DNA from: Chryseobacterium sp. 18061
GTDB lineage: Bacteria > Pseudomonadota > Gammaproteobacteria > Enterobacterales > Enterobacteriaceae
Assembly (NCBI GenBank): GCA_902706205.1
Contig: CACSKA010000007.1
Span: 124,001 to 188,000, forward strand
Length of the DNA: 64,000 nucleotides
Reading direction: 5' to 3'
In this document: positions 21,540-31,477 of the stretch, piece by piece
Layout of the letters: every line of letters begins with the position of its first letter
Position numbering within the stretch: position 1 is the first letter of the stretch
The notes under the pieces: generated by a model
The model's database searches: none
The model's input: only the letters and a program-made list of their open reading frames with translations
What the model was told of the DNA's origin: nothing
Made by a program: the position numbers and the translations under genes

Positions 21540-22976
21540 ATGTTAAACAACATTCGTATCGAAGAAGACTTGTTGGGCACCAGGGAAGTTCCAGCGGACG
21601 CTTATTATGGTGTCCACACTCTGAGAGCGATTGAAAATTTCTACATCAGCAACAACAAAATCAGCGACATTCCGGAGTTTGTTCGCGGAATGGTGATGGT
21701 GAAGAAAGCCGCCGCGCTGGCGAATAAAGAACTACACACCATTCCTAAAGGTGTCGCCGATGCCATAGTCGCCGCCTGCGATGAAGTGCTGAATAACGGC
21801 AAATGCATGGATCAATTCCCGGTTGACGTCTATCAGGGCGGCGCGGGCACCTCCGTGAACATGAATACCAACGAAGTGCTGGCCAACATCGGCCTCGAGC
21901 TGATGGGACATCAGAAAGGGGAATATCAGTTCCTGAACCCTAACGATCACGTCAACAAGTGCCAGTCCACGAACGACGCCTACCCGACCGGTTTCCGCAT
22001 CGCGGTGTATGCCTCCATCGTCAAACTGATTGACGCCATTAACCAGCTGGGTGATGGCTTCCAGCGTAAATCCGTTGAATTCCAGGACATTCTGAAGATG
22101 GGTCGCACCCAGCTGCAAGATGCGGTTCCGATGACACTCGGGCAAGAATTCCACGCATTTAACGTGCTGCTGAACGAAGAAACGAAAAACCTGCTGCGCA
22201 CGGCTGAACTGCTGCTGGAAGTGAACCTCGGCGCAACCGCCATCGGTACGCGCCTGAATACGCCAGACGGCTATCAGCAGCTGGCGGTACAGAAGCTGGC
22301 CGAAGTCGCCAATATGCCGGTAGTGCCTGCAGAAGACCTGATTGAAGCCACCTCCGACTGCGGCGCATACGTGATGGTGCACAGCGCCCTGAAACGTCTT
22401 GCGGTGAAACTATCGAAAATCTGTAACGACCTGCGTCTGCTGTCCTCCGGTCCGCGCGCTGGCCTGAACGAAATCAACCTGCCAGAACTGCAGGCGGGCT
22501 CGTCCATCATGCCAGCAAAAGTGAACCCGGTAGTGCCAGAAGTCGTGAACCAGGTGTGCTTCAAAGTGATTGGCAACGACATCACTGTAACCATGGCGTC
22601 TGAAGCGGGCCAGCTTCAGCTGAACGTGATGGAACCCGTGATTGGCCAGGCGATGTTTGAGTCCATCCACATTCTGACCAACGCCTGCTACAACCTGCTG
22701 GAAAAATGCATCAACGGTATTACCGCCAACAAAGCCGTGTGCGAAAGCTACGTCTACAACTCCATCGGGATTGTTACCTATCTCAACCCGTTCATCGGCC
22801 ACCACAACGGCGACATCGTCGGTAAAATCTGTGCTGAAACCGGAAAGAGCGTACGTGAAGTGGTGCTGGAGCGCGGCCTGCTTACCGAAGCGGAGCTGGA
22901 CGATATTTTCTCGCCACAGAACCTGATGCACCCGGCCTACAAAGCCAAGCGTTATACAGATGAAAGCGAACAGTAA
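21540..22976 (+). CDS. aspA: Aspartate ammonia-lyase
   Basis: Cytoplasmic enzyme that splits L-aspartate to fumarate and ammonia. The fumarate can feed FrdABCD under anaerobiosis. The 478-aa protein has the fumarase/aspartase signature [11 protein letters not shown], with the catalytic Ser near residue 318, and the conserved TNDAYPTG segment. The neighbouring dcuA exchanges aspartate and fumarate for succinate, so the pair works with fumarate respiration. Confidence 0.98.
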   Translation: MLNNIRIEEDLLGTREVPADAYYGVHTLRAIENFYISNNKISDIPEFVRGMVMVKKAAALANKELHTIPKGVADAIVAACDEVLNNGKCMDQFPVDVYQGGAGTSVNMNTNEVLANIGLELMGHQKGEYQFLNPNDHVNKCQSTNDAYPTGFRIAVYASIVKLIDAINQLGDGFQRKSVEFQDILKMGRTQLQDAVPMTLGQEFHAFNVLLNEETKNLLRTAELLLEVNLGATAIGTRLNTPDGYQQLAVQKLAEVANMPVVPAEDLIEATSDCGAYVMVHSALKRLAVKLSKICNDLRLLSSGPRAGLNEINLPELQAGSSIMPAKVNPVVPEVVNQVCFKVIGNDITVTMASEAGQLQLNVMEPVIGQAMFESIHILTNACYNLLEKCINGITANKAVCESYVYNSIGIVTYLNPFIGHHNGDIVGKICAETGKSVREVVLERGLLTEAELDDIFSPQNLMHPAYKAKRYTDESEQ

Positions 22977-22997
22977 GATTTCTGGTTAAAATCATGC

Positions 22998-23027
22998 AAG
23001 GCACGTCAGGAGTGACGTGCCTTTTTT
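22998..23027 (+). terminator. aspA terminator
   Basis: An 11-bp stem (aaggcacgtca / tgacgtgcctt) with a 4-base loop and a run of six Ts, 21 bp past aspA. Read-through into dcuA is known in E. coli. Confidence 0.9.
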
Positions 23028-23091
23028 CATTTCTGGAACATCAAAAAAACAACATTTACGTATCTAATATCTAACATTCAAGGAAGCGGCC

Positions 23092-24393
23092 ATGATAGCC
23101 ATCGAACTTATCATTGTATTAGCGGCGATATTTATCGGCGCCAGACTAGGGGGAATCGGCATCGGTTATGCGGGTGGCTTGGGCGTTCTCGTCCTCGCGG
23201 TGATCGGCGTGAAGCCGGGGCACATCCCGTTTGACGTGATCTCCATCATCATGGCGGTGATTGCTGCTATCTCGGCGATGCAGATTGCCGGTGGTCTGGA
23301 CTATCTCGTGAATCAAACCGAGAAACTGCTGCGCAGAAACCCAAAATACATCACCATCCTCGCGCCGCTCGTCACCTACTTCCTGACCATTTTTGCCGGT
23401 ACCGGCAACATCTCGCTGGCCACGCTGCCGGTTATCGCCGAAGTGGCGAAAGAACAAGGCGTTAAACCGTGCCGTCCGCTGTCCACAGCGGTTGTTGCCG
23501 CGCAGATTGCGATTACCGCCTCACCAATTTCCGCAGCCGTGGTGTACATGTCGTCGGTGCTGGAAGGCCACGGTATCAGCTACATTCATCTGCTTTCAGT
23601 GGTTATCCCTTCCACGTTGATGGCGATACTACTGATGTCTTTCCTCGTCACCATGCTGTTTAACTCTAAACTTTCCGACGACCCGGTGTACCTCAAGCGC
23701 CTGGAAGAGGGCCTGGTGGAACTGCGCGGCGAACGTCAGATGGAGATCAAACCACGGGCGAAATTGTCGGTACTGATGTTCTTGCTCGGCGTGGTCTGCG
23801 TGGTGGTTTATGCCATCGTCAACAGCCCAAGTCTTGGCCTGGTAGCCACCCCGCTGATGAACACCACCAACGCCATCCTGATTATTATGTTGAGCGTCGC
23901 GACGCTGACTACCATTCTGTGTCGCGTTGAAACCGACAGCATTCTCAGCTCCAGCACCTTTAAGGCCGGGATGAGCGCCTGTATCTGTATTTTGGGCGTG
24001 GCGTGGCTCGGCGACACCTTCGTGTCCAACAATATTGACTGGATCAAAGAGACTGCGGGCAGCGTGATTCAGGGCCATCCGTGGCTGCTGGCGGTGATTT
24101 TCTTCTTCGCTTCAGCGCTGCTTTATTCTCAGGCCGCGACCGCCAAAGCGCTGATGCCAATGGCGCTGGCGCTGAACGTGTCTCCGCTGACCGCCGTAGC
24201 CTCATTTGCAGCCGTATCGGGCCTGTTTATCCTGCCGACCTACCCGACGCTGGTTGCCGCCGTGCAAATGGATGACACCGGCACCACGCGCATTGGCCGC
24301 TTCGTGTTTAACCATCCGTTCTTTATCCCTGGCACCATGGGCGTGATTTTCTCCGTATGCTTCGGTTTCCTGCTCGGCAGTTTCATTCTCTGA
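23092..24393 (+). CDS. dcuA: Anaerobic C4-dicarboxylate transporter DcuA
   Basis: A 433-aa inner-membrane antiporter with about ten helices that takes up aspartate, fumarate or malate in exchange for succinate. It is collinear with the Dcu family from its start MIAIELIIVLAAIF, with the conserved stretch GTGNISLATLPVIAEVAKEQ. It follows aspA as in E. coli. Confidence 0.96.
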   Translation: MIAIELIIVLAAIFIGARLGGIGIGYAGGLGVLVLAVIGVKPGHIPFDVISIIMAVIAAISAMQIAGGLDYLVNQTEKLLRRNPKYITILAPLVTYFLTIFAGTGNISLATLPVIAEVAKEQGVKPCRPLSTAVVAAQIAITASPISAAVVYMSSVLEGHGISYIHLLSVVIPSTLMAILLMSFLVTMLFNSKLSDDPVYLKRLEEGLVELRGERQMEIKPRAKLSVLMFLLGVVCVVVYAIVNSPSLGLVATPLMNTTNAILIIMLSVATLTTILCRVETDSILSSSTFKAGMSACICILGVAWLGDTFVSNNIDWIKETAGSVIQGHPWLLAVIFFFASALLYSQAATAKALMPMALALNVSPLTAVASFAAVSGLFILPTYPTLVAAVQMDDTGTTRIGRFVFNHPFFIPGTMGVIFSVCFGFLLGSFIL

Positions 24394-24420
24394 CCTTCAC
24401 CGGGTGTAAAAATGCTTAAA

Positions 24421-24442
24421 GTCAGGCCGCTAGCGGCCTGAC
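24421..24442 (+). terminator. dcuA terminator
   Basis: A perfect 10-bp palindromic stem (gtcaggccgc / gcggcctgac) lies 27 bp past the dcuA stop; the T-run is weak. Confidence 0.7.
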
Positions 24443-24506
24443 TCCTTCATCCCCCCGCCCCGCATCGTGCTATAGTGCCTTTTTTCGCCGATACGAGGTT
24501 GTGACG

Positions 24507-24830
24507 ATGACCCTGCCCACCGCAGTTGTTGTGCTCTGTACCGCCCCGGACGAAGCTACGGCCCAGGACCTGGCCGCCAAAGTGCTGGCTGAAAAGCTCG
24601 CAGCATGTGTCACGCTCATGCCCAACGCCACGTCGCTCTACTACTGGGAAGGCAAGCTCGAACAGGAATACGAGGTGCAGATGCTGCTGAAATCAGACAC
24701 GGCGCATCAGCAGGAACTCCTGGACTGCCTGAAGTCACATCACCCGTATCAAACGCCAGAATTGCTGGTTTTACCCGTTTCCCACGGAGACAACGCTTAC
24801 CTCTCATGGCTCAACGATTCATTACGCTGA
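24507..24830 (+). CDS. cutA: Divalent-cation tolerance protein CutA
   Basis: A small trimeric PII-like fold protein linked to copper tolerance. The 107-aa protein contains the family motifs [34 protein letters not shown] and [12 protein letters not shown] at 24507 is preferred to the GTG at 24501 because the GAGG at 24495-24498 lies 8 nt from the ATG but only 2 nt from the GTG. Its last 25 bases overlap the start of dsbD. Confidence 0.93.
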   Translation: MTLPTAVVVLCTAPDEATAQDLAAKVLAEKLAACVTLMPNATSLYYWEGKLEQEYEVQMLLKSDTAHQQELLDCLKSHHPYQTPELLVLPVSHGDNAYLSWLNDSLR

Positions 24831-26521
24831 TCCTGCTGCTGTGCAGCACATCGGCCTTTGCCGGGTTATTTGACGCACCTGGCCGCTCCAATTTCATTCC
24901 TGCTGATCGGGCATTTGCTTTTGATTTCCAGCAGAGCGCCCATGACCTTAATCTGAGCTGGCAGATAAAAGACGGCTACTACCTGTACCGAAAACAGGTG
25001 AGCATTACGCCCGCGCAGGCCTCTGTCGGCCCGTTACAGCTGCCCAACGGCGAATGGCATGAAGATGAATTCTTTGGCAAAAGTGAAATCTACCGCCATC
25101 AACTCACGCTTCCGGTCACCATCAACCAGGCCAGCAAAGGCGCGACGTTAACGGTTACTTATCAGGGCTGCGCCGAAGCTGGATTCTGTTATCCACCGGA
25201 AACTAAAGTGGTGCCTCTGAGCGAAGTTATCGCCCCGGCCAAGGCTGCGCCTGAATCAGTGACCCCACCTACAGCGCAGGTGAATCACCCCACCAGCGAG
25301 CCGTCCTCTACGTTGCCATTCTCGGCACTGTGGGCATTGCTGATTGGCATTGGTATCGCCTTCACGCCATGCGTGTTGCCGATGTATCCGCTGATCTCCG
25401 GTATCGTACTTGGCGGTAAACAGCGCCTCTCAACGGGCCGCGCGTTGCTGCTGGCGTTTATCTATGTACAGGGCATGGCGCTGACCTACACCGCGCTGGG
25501 CCTGGTGGTTGCGGCTGCCGGGCTGAAGTTTCAGGCTGCGCTCCAGCACCCTTACGTACTGATTGGCCTGTCAGCGGTGTTTATTCTGCTGGCGTTGTCG
25601 ATGTTTGGCCTGTTCAGCCTGCAACTCCCCTCTTCGCTGCAAACGCGCCTGACGCTGATGAGTAATCGCCAACAGGGCGGCTCTGCGGGCGGCGTATTTG
25701 CGATGGGTGCCATCGCTGGGCTGATTTGTTCACCCTGTACTACCGCGCCACTGAGCGCCATTCTGCTGTACATCGCTCAAAGCGGAAATCTGTGGTTGGG
25801 TGGCGGCACGCTGTACCTGTACGCACTGGGAATGGGATTACCGCTGATTCTGGTCACCGTCTTTGGCAACCGGCTGCTACCGAAAAGTGGGCCGTGGATG
25901 GCACAGGTTAAAATCGCCTTTGGCTTCGTGATCCTCGCGCTGCCGGTGTTCCTGCTCGAACGTATTATTGGCGACACATGGGGGCTTCGTCTGTGGTCGA
26001 TGCTTAGCGTTGCCTTCTTCGGCTGGGCGTTTATCGCCAGCCTGACGGCCAGCAAACCATGGATGCGGGTGATACAAATCATACTGCTGGCTGCGGCCCT
26101 GGTCAGTGCGCGCCCGCTCCAGGATTGGGCATTTGGCGCTGTGCCAACGCAACAGCAGGCGCATTTAAACTTCACGCGTATCGCTAACGTGGATGAACTG
26201 AATCAGGCGCTGGCACAGGCTAATGGCAAACCGGTTATGCTAGACCTGTACGCCGACTGGTGCGTTGCCTGCAAAGAGTTCGAGAAATATACCTTTAGCG
26301 ATCCGCAGGTCCAGCAGGCGCTAAAAAACAGTGTTTTATTGCAGGCCGACGTGACGAGCAACACAGCGCAAGATGCGGAGCTGCTGAAACAGTTGCAAGT
26401 TCCGGGTCTGCCGACCATTCTGTTTTTTGATTCCGCAGGTAAAGAGATCCCAGCCATGCGGGTTGCCGGATTTATGGATGCCGCCGCGTTTCAGGCGCAT
26501 TTGCAGAATCTGGTCCGGTAA
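24806..26521 (+). CDS. dsbD: Thiol:disulfide interchange protein DsbD
   Basis: Inner-membrane reductase that passes electrons from cytoplasmic thioredoxin to periplasmic DsbC, DsbG and CcmG. The 571-aa protein has a signal peptide (ending SAFAG), the periplasmic alpha domain with CAEAGFC, eight membrane helices with the redox cysteines in TPCVLPMYP and CSPCTTAP, and a C-terminal thioredoxin-like domain with CVAC ([14 protein letters not shown]). The start at 24806 ([13 protein letters not shown]) matches E. coli and overlaps cutA by 25 bases, as it does there. Confidence 0.96.
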   Translation: MAQRFITLILLLCSTSAFAGLFDAPGRSNFIPADRAFAFDFQQSAHDLNLSWQIKDGYYLYRKQVSITPAQASVGPLQLPNGEWHEDEFFGKSEIYRHQLTLPVTINQASKGATLTVTYQGCAEAGFCYPPETKVVPLSEVIAPAKAAPESVTPPTAQVNHPTSEPSSTLPFSALWALLIGIGIAFTPCVLPMYPLISGIVLGGKQRLSTGRALLLAFIYVQGMALTYTALGLVVAAAGLKFQAALQHPYVLIGLSAVFILLALSMFGLFSLQLPSSLQTRLTLMSNRQQGGSAGGVFAMGAIAGLICSPCTTAPLSAILLYIAQSGNLWLGGGTLYLYALGMGLPLILVTVFGNRLLPKSGPWMAQVKIAFGFVILALPVFLLERIIGDTWGLRLWSMLSVAFFGWAFIASLTASKPWMRVIQIILLAAALVSARPLQDWAFGAVPTQQQAHLNFTRIANVDELNQALAQANGKPVMLDLYADWCVACKEFEKYTFSDPQVQQALKNSVLLQADVTSNTAQDAELLKQLQVPGLPTILFFDSAGKEIPAMRVAGFMDAAAFQAHLQNLVR

Positions 26522-26557
26522 ACGACACTTTTAAAGGGATAAACGGAGGATAAAGCC

Positions 26558-27133
26558 GTGCAACGCGAAGATGTATTGGGGAAAGCCCTGCAATTACTTG
26601 AGATTAAAGGGATTGCCGACACAACGCTGGAAATGGTGGCCAAAGAGGTCAACATCCCGCTTGATGATCTGCAGCGTTTCTGGCCCGACAAAGAAGCGCT
26701 GTTGTATGACGTACTGCGCTATCTCAGCCAGCAGGTGGATACCTGGCGCCGACAGTTAATGCTCAATGAGGAGCTCAGCAGCGAGCAAAAGCTGCTGGCC
26801 CGCTACAGCGCATTGACGGAGTGTGTCAGCAATAACCGCTATCCCGGCTGCCTGTTCATCGCGGCGTGTACGTTTTATCCGGATCCCGAGCATCCTATTC
26901 ATCAGCTTGCGGACCTGCAAAAGCGCACCGCCCATGCTTTCACGCATGAACTACTGACGAAGCTGGAAGTCGACGACCCGACGATGGTGGCGAAGCAAAT
27001 GGAGCTGGTGCTTGAAGGCTGCCTGAGCCGTTTACTGGTTAAACGCAGTCAGCAGGATGTTGATACCGCACATCGTCTGGCAGAAGATATTTTACGCTTC
27101 GCCCAGTGCCGTTCGGGTGGCGCACTGACCTAA
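26558..27133 (+). CDS. yjdC: TetR-family regulator YjdC
   Basis: A 191-aa protein with an N-terminal TetR-type helix-turn-helix ([25 protein letters not shown]) and a helical ligand/dimer domain with the conserved [19 protein letters not shown]. The function of YjdC in E. coli is not established. The start is GTG at 26558, with GGAGGA upstream. It lies 36 bp past dsbD and is the last backbone gene before tRNA-Phe. Confidence 0.92.
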   Translation: MQREDVLGKALQLLEIKGIADTTLEMVAKEVNIPLDDLQRFWPDKEALLYDVLRYLSQQVDTWRRQLMLNEELSSEQKLLARYSALTECVSNNRYPGCLFIAACTFYPDPEHPIHQLADLQKRTAHAFTHELLTKLEVDDPTMVAKQMELVLEGCLSRLLVKRSQQDVDTAHRLAEDILRFAQCRSGGALT

Positions 27134-27216
27134 TGCACGCCGCTCAGGTCAATCGCAGCTAATTTGCGCAAATTGTCGTAATGTTAAGCAAACGCGCTAG
27201 ATTTCCGTGATTTGGG

Positions 27217-27245
27217 TTGACGGGCATCGCTGATTAAGGTTTAAT
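27217..27245 (+). promoter_or_regulatory. tRNA-Phe promoter
   Basis: TTGACG (27217-27222) and TTTAAT (27240-27245) are 17 bp apart, and the -10 is followed by a GC-rich discriminator (tcgcccc). This form is expected for a stringently controlled tRNA promoter. Confidence 0.75.
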
Positions 27246-27255
27246 TCGCCCCGTT

Positions 27256-27331
27256 GCCCGGATAGCTCAGTCGGTAGAGCAGGGGATTGAAAATCCCCGT
27301 GTCCTTGGTTCGATTCCGAGTCCGGGCACCA
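27256..27331 (+). tRNA. pheU: tRNA-Phe (anticodon GAA)
   Basis: A 76-nt cloverleaf with acceptor stem GCCCGGA/TCCGGGC, D-loop AGTCGGTAGA, anticodon stem-loop with GAA at 27289-27291, T-loop GGTTCGATTCC and an encoded CCA end. It stands next to a P4-type integrase gene, so its 3' half is the probable attachment site of the island. Confidence 0.98.
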
Positions 27332-27341
27332 AATTCATATC

Positions 27342-27368
27342 AACGGACCTCCACGGAGGTCCGTTTTT
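27342..27368 (+). terminator. tRNA-Phe terminator
   Basis: An 11-bp stem (aacggacctcc / ggaggtccgtt) followed by Ts, 10 bp past the tRNA. Confidence 0.85.
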
Positions 27369-27455
27369 GCTTTCTACGCCCCTTCAGAATCAATACTCTC
27401 CAAAGCATCACTTCAACCCAACTCAACCAAATTCTACCCACATCAACACCCTTGC

Positions 27456-27504
27456 GAGGGTACAACTGAGGGTATAGTCTGATTCGACAGAATTCTGTAC
27501 CCTC
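27456..27504. repeat. GAGGGTA repeats before the integrase gene
   Basis: GAGGGTA occurs at 27456-27462 and 27468-27474, and inverted (TACCCTC) at 27498-27504, within 50 bp upstream of the integrase start. Short repeats between att and int usually serve as integrase arm sites or autoregulatory operators. That role is inferred here. Confidence 0.45.
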
Positions 27505-27527
27505 AAATCACTCAGGAGCCCTTTGTT

Positions 27528-28775
27528 ATGGCACTCACTGACGCAAAGATCCGGGCGGCTAAACCGGACGAAAAACCTTATAAACTTGCAGACAGTGGCA
27601 ACATGCACCTGCTGGTTCATCCTAATGGTTCGAGGTACTGGCGACTTCGCTACCGTCATCTTGGTAAAGAGAAAACGCTCGCCCTCGGCCAGTATCCTGA
27701 AGTGTCCCTTTCTGAAGCGCGTGAGAAACGCGATATTGCCAGAAAACTGATATCCGAGGGAATTGACCCCTGCGAACAAAAAAGAGCGAAGAAAGCGGCT
27801 CCTGAAGCCACCAATACGTTTGAGCTGGTTGCACGTCAGTGGCACAAGAGCAACAAAAAGTGGTCAGAAACGCACAGCGAGAAGGTTCTTAAGAGTCTTG
27901 AAGGCCATGTATTTCCTTATATCGGCTCTCGGGAGATCACCACGCTTGGCACCCCCGACCTGTTAGTTCCAGTCAAAGCAGCGGAAGCAAAAGAGATTTA
28001 TGAAATTGCTTCACGACTGCAGCAACGTATCACCGCTGTAATGCGTTATGCAGCACAGTCAGGCATCATTACTTATAACCCGGCAGTAGATATGGCTGGC
28101 GCACTCACCACGGTTAAACGTCAACACCGCCCTGCCCTTTCGCTTGATCGCATCCCTGAGCTACTTACTCGTCTGGATGCTTACAAGGGCCAGATACTCA
28201 CTACACTCGCTACAAAACTCACCCTGCTCATTTTTATCCGCTCCAGTGAGCTTCGTTTTGCCCGGTGGCCTGAGATCGATTTTGAGAAAAAGATGTGGAC
28301 TATTCCTCCGGAGCGTAAGCCTATCCCAGGGGTTAAACACTCGCATCGGGGTGCCAAGATGGGTACACCTCATCTCGTGCCATTATCCAGACAGGCCCTT
28401 GAAATTCTGAGGATGATTCAGGCTATCAGCGGTGAACATGAACTCATTTTCACTGGCGATCATAATCCCTGGAAGCCAATGAGCGAAAACACAGTAAATA
28501 ACGCACTGCGCCTTATGGGCTACGACACGAAAGTGGATGTCTGTGGGCACGGTTTCAGAGCGATGGCCTGCAGTTCTCTGATCGAGTCAGGTTTATGGTC
28601 AAAAGACGCTGTAGAGCGCCAGATGAGTCACCAGGAGCGTAACGGTGTACGTGCAGCTTACATCCACAAAGCAGAGCACCTGGACGAACGCAGACTGATG
28701 CTGCAGTGGTGGGCTGATTTTCTGGATGCGAACCGGGAGAAGAGTATCAGCCCGTTTGATTATGCGAAAATGTAA
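27528..28775 (+). CDS. P4-type tyrosine integrase
   Basis: A 415-aa site-specific recombinase of the P4/CP4-57 family that would integrate and excise the island at tRNA-Phe. It has the N-terminal arm-binding DUF4102-like domain (LTDAKIRAAKPDEKPYKLADSG, read as two parts), a central SAM-like core-binding domain and the C-terminal catalytic domain. The first Arg is in IRSSELRF, the HxxR box is HGFR, and the Tyr nucleophile is in RAAYIHKAEHL. All catalytic residues are present, so it looks functional. Its start at 27528 has AGGAG upstream and lies 197 bp from the tRNA. Confidence 0.95.
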   Translation: MALTDAKIRAAKPDEKPYKLADSGNMHLLVHPNGSRYWRLRYRHLGKEKTLALGQYPEVSLSEAREKRDIARKLISEGIDPCEQKRAKKAAPEATNTFELVARQWHKSNKKWSETHSEKVLKSLEGHVFPYIGSREITTLGTPDLLVPVKAAEAKEIYEIASRLQQRITAVMRYAAQSGIITYNPAVDMAGALTTVKRQHRPALSLDRIPELLTRLDAYKGQILTTLATKLTLLIFIRSSELRFARWPEIDFEKKMWTIPPERKPIPGVKHSHRGAKMGTPHLVPLSRQALEILRMIQAISGEHELIFTGDHNPWKPMSENTVNNALRLMGYDTKVDVCGHGFRAMACSSLIESGLWSKDAVERQMSHQERNGVRAAYIHKAEHLDERRLMLQWWADFLDANREKSISPFDYAKM

Positions 28776-28909
28776 CTAAATTGGAAGCCTTTTCGCAATA
28801 ATGCGCGCTTTTGTTGGAAATTAAAAATTGCTGTATATAATTGGGTCTTCCCTTGTTGTGGTGGCTGAAGGCATGATGAAGGTGTATTTAATCACCAGAG
28901 GTCACCGCC

Positions 28910-30131
28910 ATGGACGAAAAGTCCCTCTACGCTCATATTCTCAACTTGTCAGATCCATGGCAGGTAAAGTCCCTTTCTCTCGATGAAAATGCAGCTTCCG
29001 TTACTGTCGTTGTCGGAATAACTGAACACGCACAGCTATCCTGCCCAACCTGCGGTAAAAACAGCCCTGTTCGCGATCACCGCCATCGCAGATGGAGACA
29101 TCTCGATACATGCCAGTTCGCGACTTTAGTCGAGGCCGATGTTCCCCGTATTATGTGTGTACGGAACATGGCTGTCTGACTCTTCCAGTGCCGTGGGCAG
29201 GCCCCGGAAGCCGGTACACTCTGCTGTTCGAATCGTTCGTGCTCTCATGGCTGAAAATCAGCACCGTTGATGCTGTCAGGAAACAACTTAAGCTTAGCTG
29301 GAATGCCGTTGATGGCATTATGACTCGTGCGGTTAAGCGTGGCCTGGCCCGGATAAAGAAGCCTTTATCCGCACGTCATATGAATGTGGATGAGGTCGCG
29401 TTTAAAAAAGGACATCGATATATAACTGTGGTATCCGATCGCGACGGACGAGCTCTGGCATTAACCGATGATCGTGGAACAGAAAGCCTTGCCAGTTATC
29501 TTCGTACCCTGACCGACAGACAGTTGCTGGACGTAAAAACTCTCTCGATGGACATGAATGCGGGTTATATCAGAGCAGCGCGGATCCACTTACCTAATGC
29601 TGTTGAGAAAATCGCATTCGACCGCTTCCATGTAGCGAAACAACTGGGCGAAGTGGTCGACAAAACCCGCCAGAATGAACATCCTCACCTTCCCGTTGAA
29701 AGCCGTCGCCAGGCAAAGGGGACTCGCTTCCTGTGGCAGTACAGCGATAAGTGGATGACCGAATCCCGGCAGGAAAAGCTGGCATGGCTACGTGGGCAGA
29801 TAAAACTGACCAGTCAGTGCTGGGCTCTGAAAGAACTGGCGAAAGATATCTGGAACAGACCATGGAGCGAAGACAGACGGAAAGACTGGCAACAGTGGCT
29901 GGCGCTGGCCGCTAACAGCGATGTCCCCATGATGAAGAACGCAGCAAAACGGTAGGTAAAAGGCTGTACGGGATCCTGAACGCCATGCGGCACAGCGTCT
30001 CAAACGGAAATGCGGAGGCGCTGAATAGCAAGATCAGGTTGCTGAGAATAAAAGCCAGGGGATATCGAAACAGGGAGCGCTTCAAACTGGGTGTGATGTT
30101 CCACTACGGAAAGCTGAATATGGCGTTCTGA
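28910..30131 (+). pseudogene. ISL3-family transposase, two frameshifts
   Basis: The N-terminal part (28910-29179) carries the zinc-finger-like CPTCGKNSPVRDHRHRRWRHLD of ISL3 transposases. The frame shifts near 29160, where two extra bases or one missing base separate RIMC from TEHGCLTLP. The middle part (to 29955) has the DDE domain (VDEVAFKKGHRY, DMNAGY, FDRFHVAKQ). A second shift in an A-run near 29947 leads to the true C-terminus (VGKRLYGILNAMRHSVSNG to LNMAF, stop at 30129-30131). All parts together give a normal full-length protein, so the damage is two single indels. A terminal repeat was not found at the right side. Confidence 0.85.
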
Positions 30132-30179
30132 GTCCGGAACAGTTCGAAAACCAGAACCTCGCTTAGGGCTGTGTCCATA

Positions 30180-30521
30180 TCACCAGGAGAAGATCACATC
30201 CATCAAGGCCATCATGCCAGACTTCAGCATCAAATCGCGCCAGATACTTCGGTCGATATTTCGGGTGATAGCAGGCAGAGCTTTATCAGCATTTTCGGTC
30301 ATCCAACTGTCGTAACGGTGCCCGACTTTCATTGCCCAATCTTGCGCTGTACCACCGCCAATTTCTGAGGTTAGCCGTGAAATGGCATCAAGCTGCTCAA
30401 TGAGTTGTTCTATCTGTTTCAGTGCTACATCACGGCCAGTGACAACACGTTCAATACCGGCCGAACAGATAAGATCATTGTGTTCCGTTAATACGTCGTG
30501 TTTGCATCGTAAATCGTCCAT
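30180..30521 (-). pseudogene. DUF4942 protein, truncated
   Basis: The fragment matches the N-terminal third of DUF4942 proteins common in CP4-type islands: RVVTGRDVALKQIEQLIEQLDAISRL, given here as a region, then GGGTAQDWAMKVGHRYDSW and ITRNIDRSIWRDLMLKSGMMALMD. The family pattern breaks off after MALMD and the reading ends nine codons later at the boundary with the ISL3 element. The rest of the gene is gone. The function of the family is unknown; it marks CP4-like island ancestry. Confidence 0.75.
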
Positions 30522-30730
30522 TAAAGCAAACACGCCAGCCGGGAGTGGCAGGCGCATTATGAATGGGAGAAAAATATTGAGGTGAATATCTGAAATGAGG
30601 CTTGAAAAATTTGCACTACCCAATATCAGTAAAAAAGAAGCCGCAACTCTATGCGTTACGGCTACCTTCAAAGCTTAACTGACAAGTATTACGTCTGACA
30701 ATACGGCACTTTTCCAGCCAGTATTTCCCG

Positions 30731-31477
30731 CTATTTGAGAACTGTTTTCACCAGCTCCAGTAACTTAGCCATATCTTCAATGCGTGTCCTGCCACTGTCA
30801 GCGTCAATGATCGAGCTGTAGATATGTGGCATTACTTGTTCAACGCCTGCTTCCAGACAGGTTTCGAGTATTAGCTGGAAGTTGTTCAGATCAATACCAC
30901 CGGTCGGTTCAATCATCGTCATACCATTACGCACGCAACTTTCCGCAAGGGCTTTTAGTTCCGGCAGCGAAGCCAGTCCGCCCATCGGGAAAAACTTGGC
31001 TGCGTGACCGCCAAGATCCTGAATCATCCTCACTGCGGTATCACAAGAGACAACGGCTGGTTCGCCCTGACTGCTGCTTACCCCGGTGGAGATAATAACT
31101 TTACCTGCGGTCCCTGTTGGCGAAATCAGCGCGTTAATGCGGGTGTTGGTGACACCCCGGGCAGCCAGTGCCCCGGCAGCAAAACCACAACCAGTAAAGG
31201 TCTGGTTAACATGAGCGGGGGCGGTTGCCGCCGCAATCATCGCCGCTTTATAAAACTGTTTCGCTGAACCTGCACCCAGCCCCACAGAAATGGCGGGTAT
31301 CTGCTCCATCCAGCGTTTCACTTCCGTAACACCCTGTTCCACGTTGTCAAACTGGGCGGAAATGATCCCCACTACGGCATGGCCTTCTGCTGCATGGAAA
31401 ACGTCGCTGGCATTGGCGATATCTTTTGCCAGTACGTTAAGGGCAACCCGTTGTTGATAAAAATTAATCTGCTGCAT
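30731..31477 (-). CDS. dgaF: 2-dehydro-3-deoxy-6-phosphogluconate aldolase DgaF
   Basis: A 248-aa aldolase of the KDGP type. In Salmonella, DgaF cleaves 2-keto-3-deoxygluconate 6-phosphate, the product of DgaE, to pyruvate and glyceraldehyde 3-phosphate. The Schiff-base Lys candidate is in GGHAAKFFPMGGL, and the phosphate-binding MIEPTGGIDL follows. The start overlaps the end of dgaE by 14 bases and has AGGAGC upstream, so translation is coupled. It is the last gene of the dga operon. Confidence 0.88.
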   Translation of the reverse strand: MQQINFYQQRVALNVLAKDIANASDVFHAAEGHAVVGIISAQFDNVEQGVTEVKRWMEQIPAISVGLGAGSAKQFYKAAMIAAATAPAHVNQTFTGCGFAAGALAARGVTNTRINALISPTGTAGKVIISTGVSSSQGEPAVVSCDTAVRMIQDLGGHAAKFFPMGGLASLPELKALAESCVRNGMTMIEPTGGIDLNNFQLILETCLEAGVEQVMPHIYSSIIDADSGRTRIEDMAKLLELVKTVLK

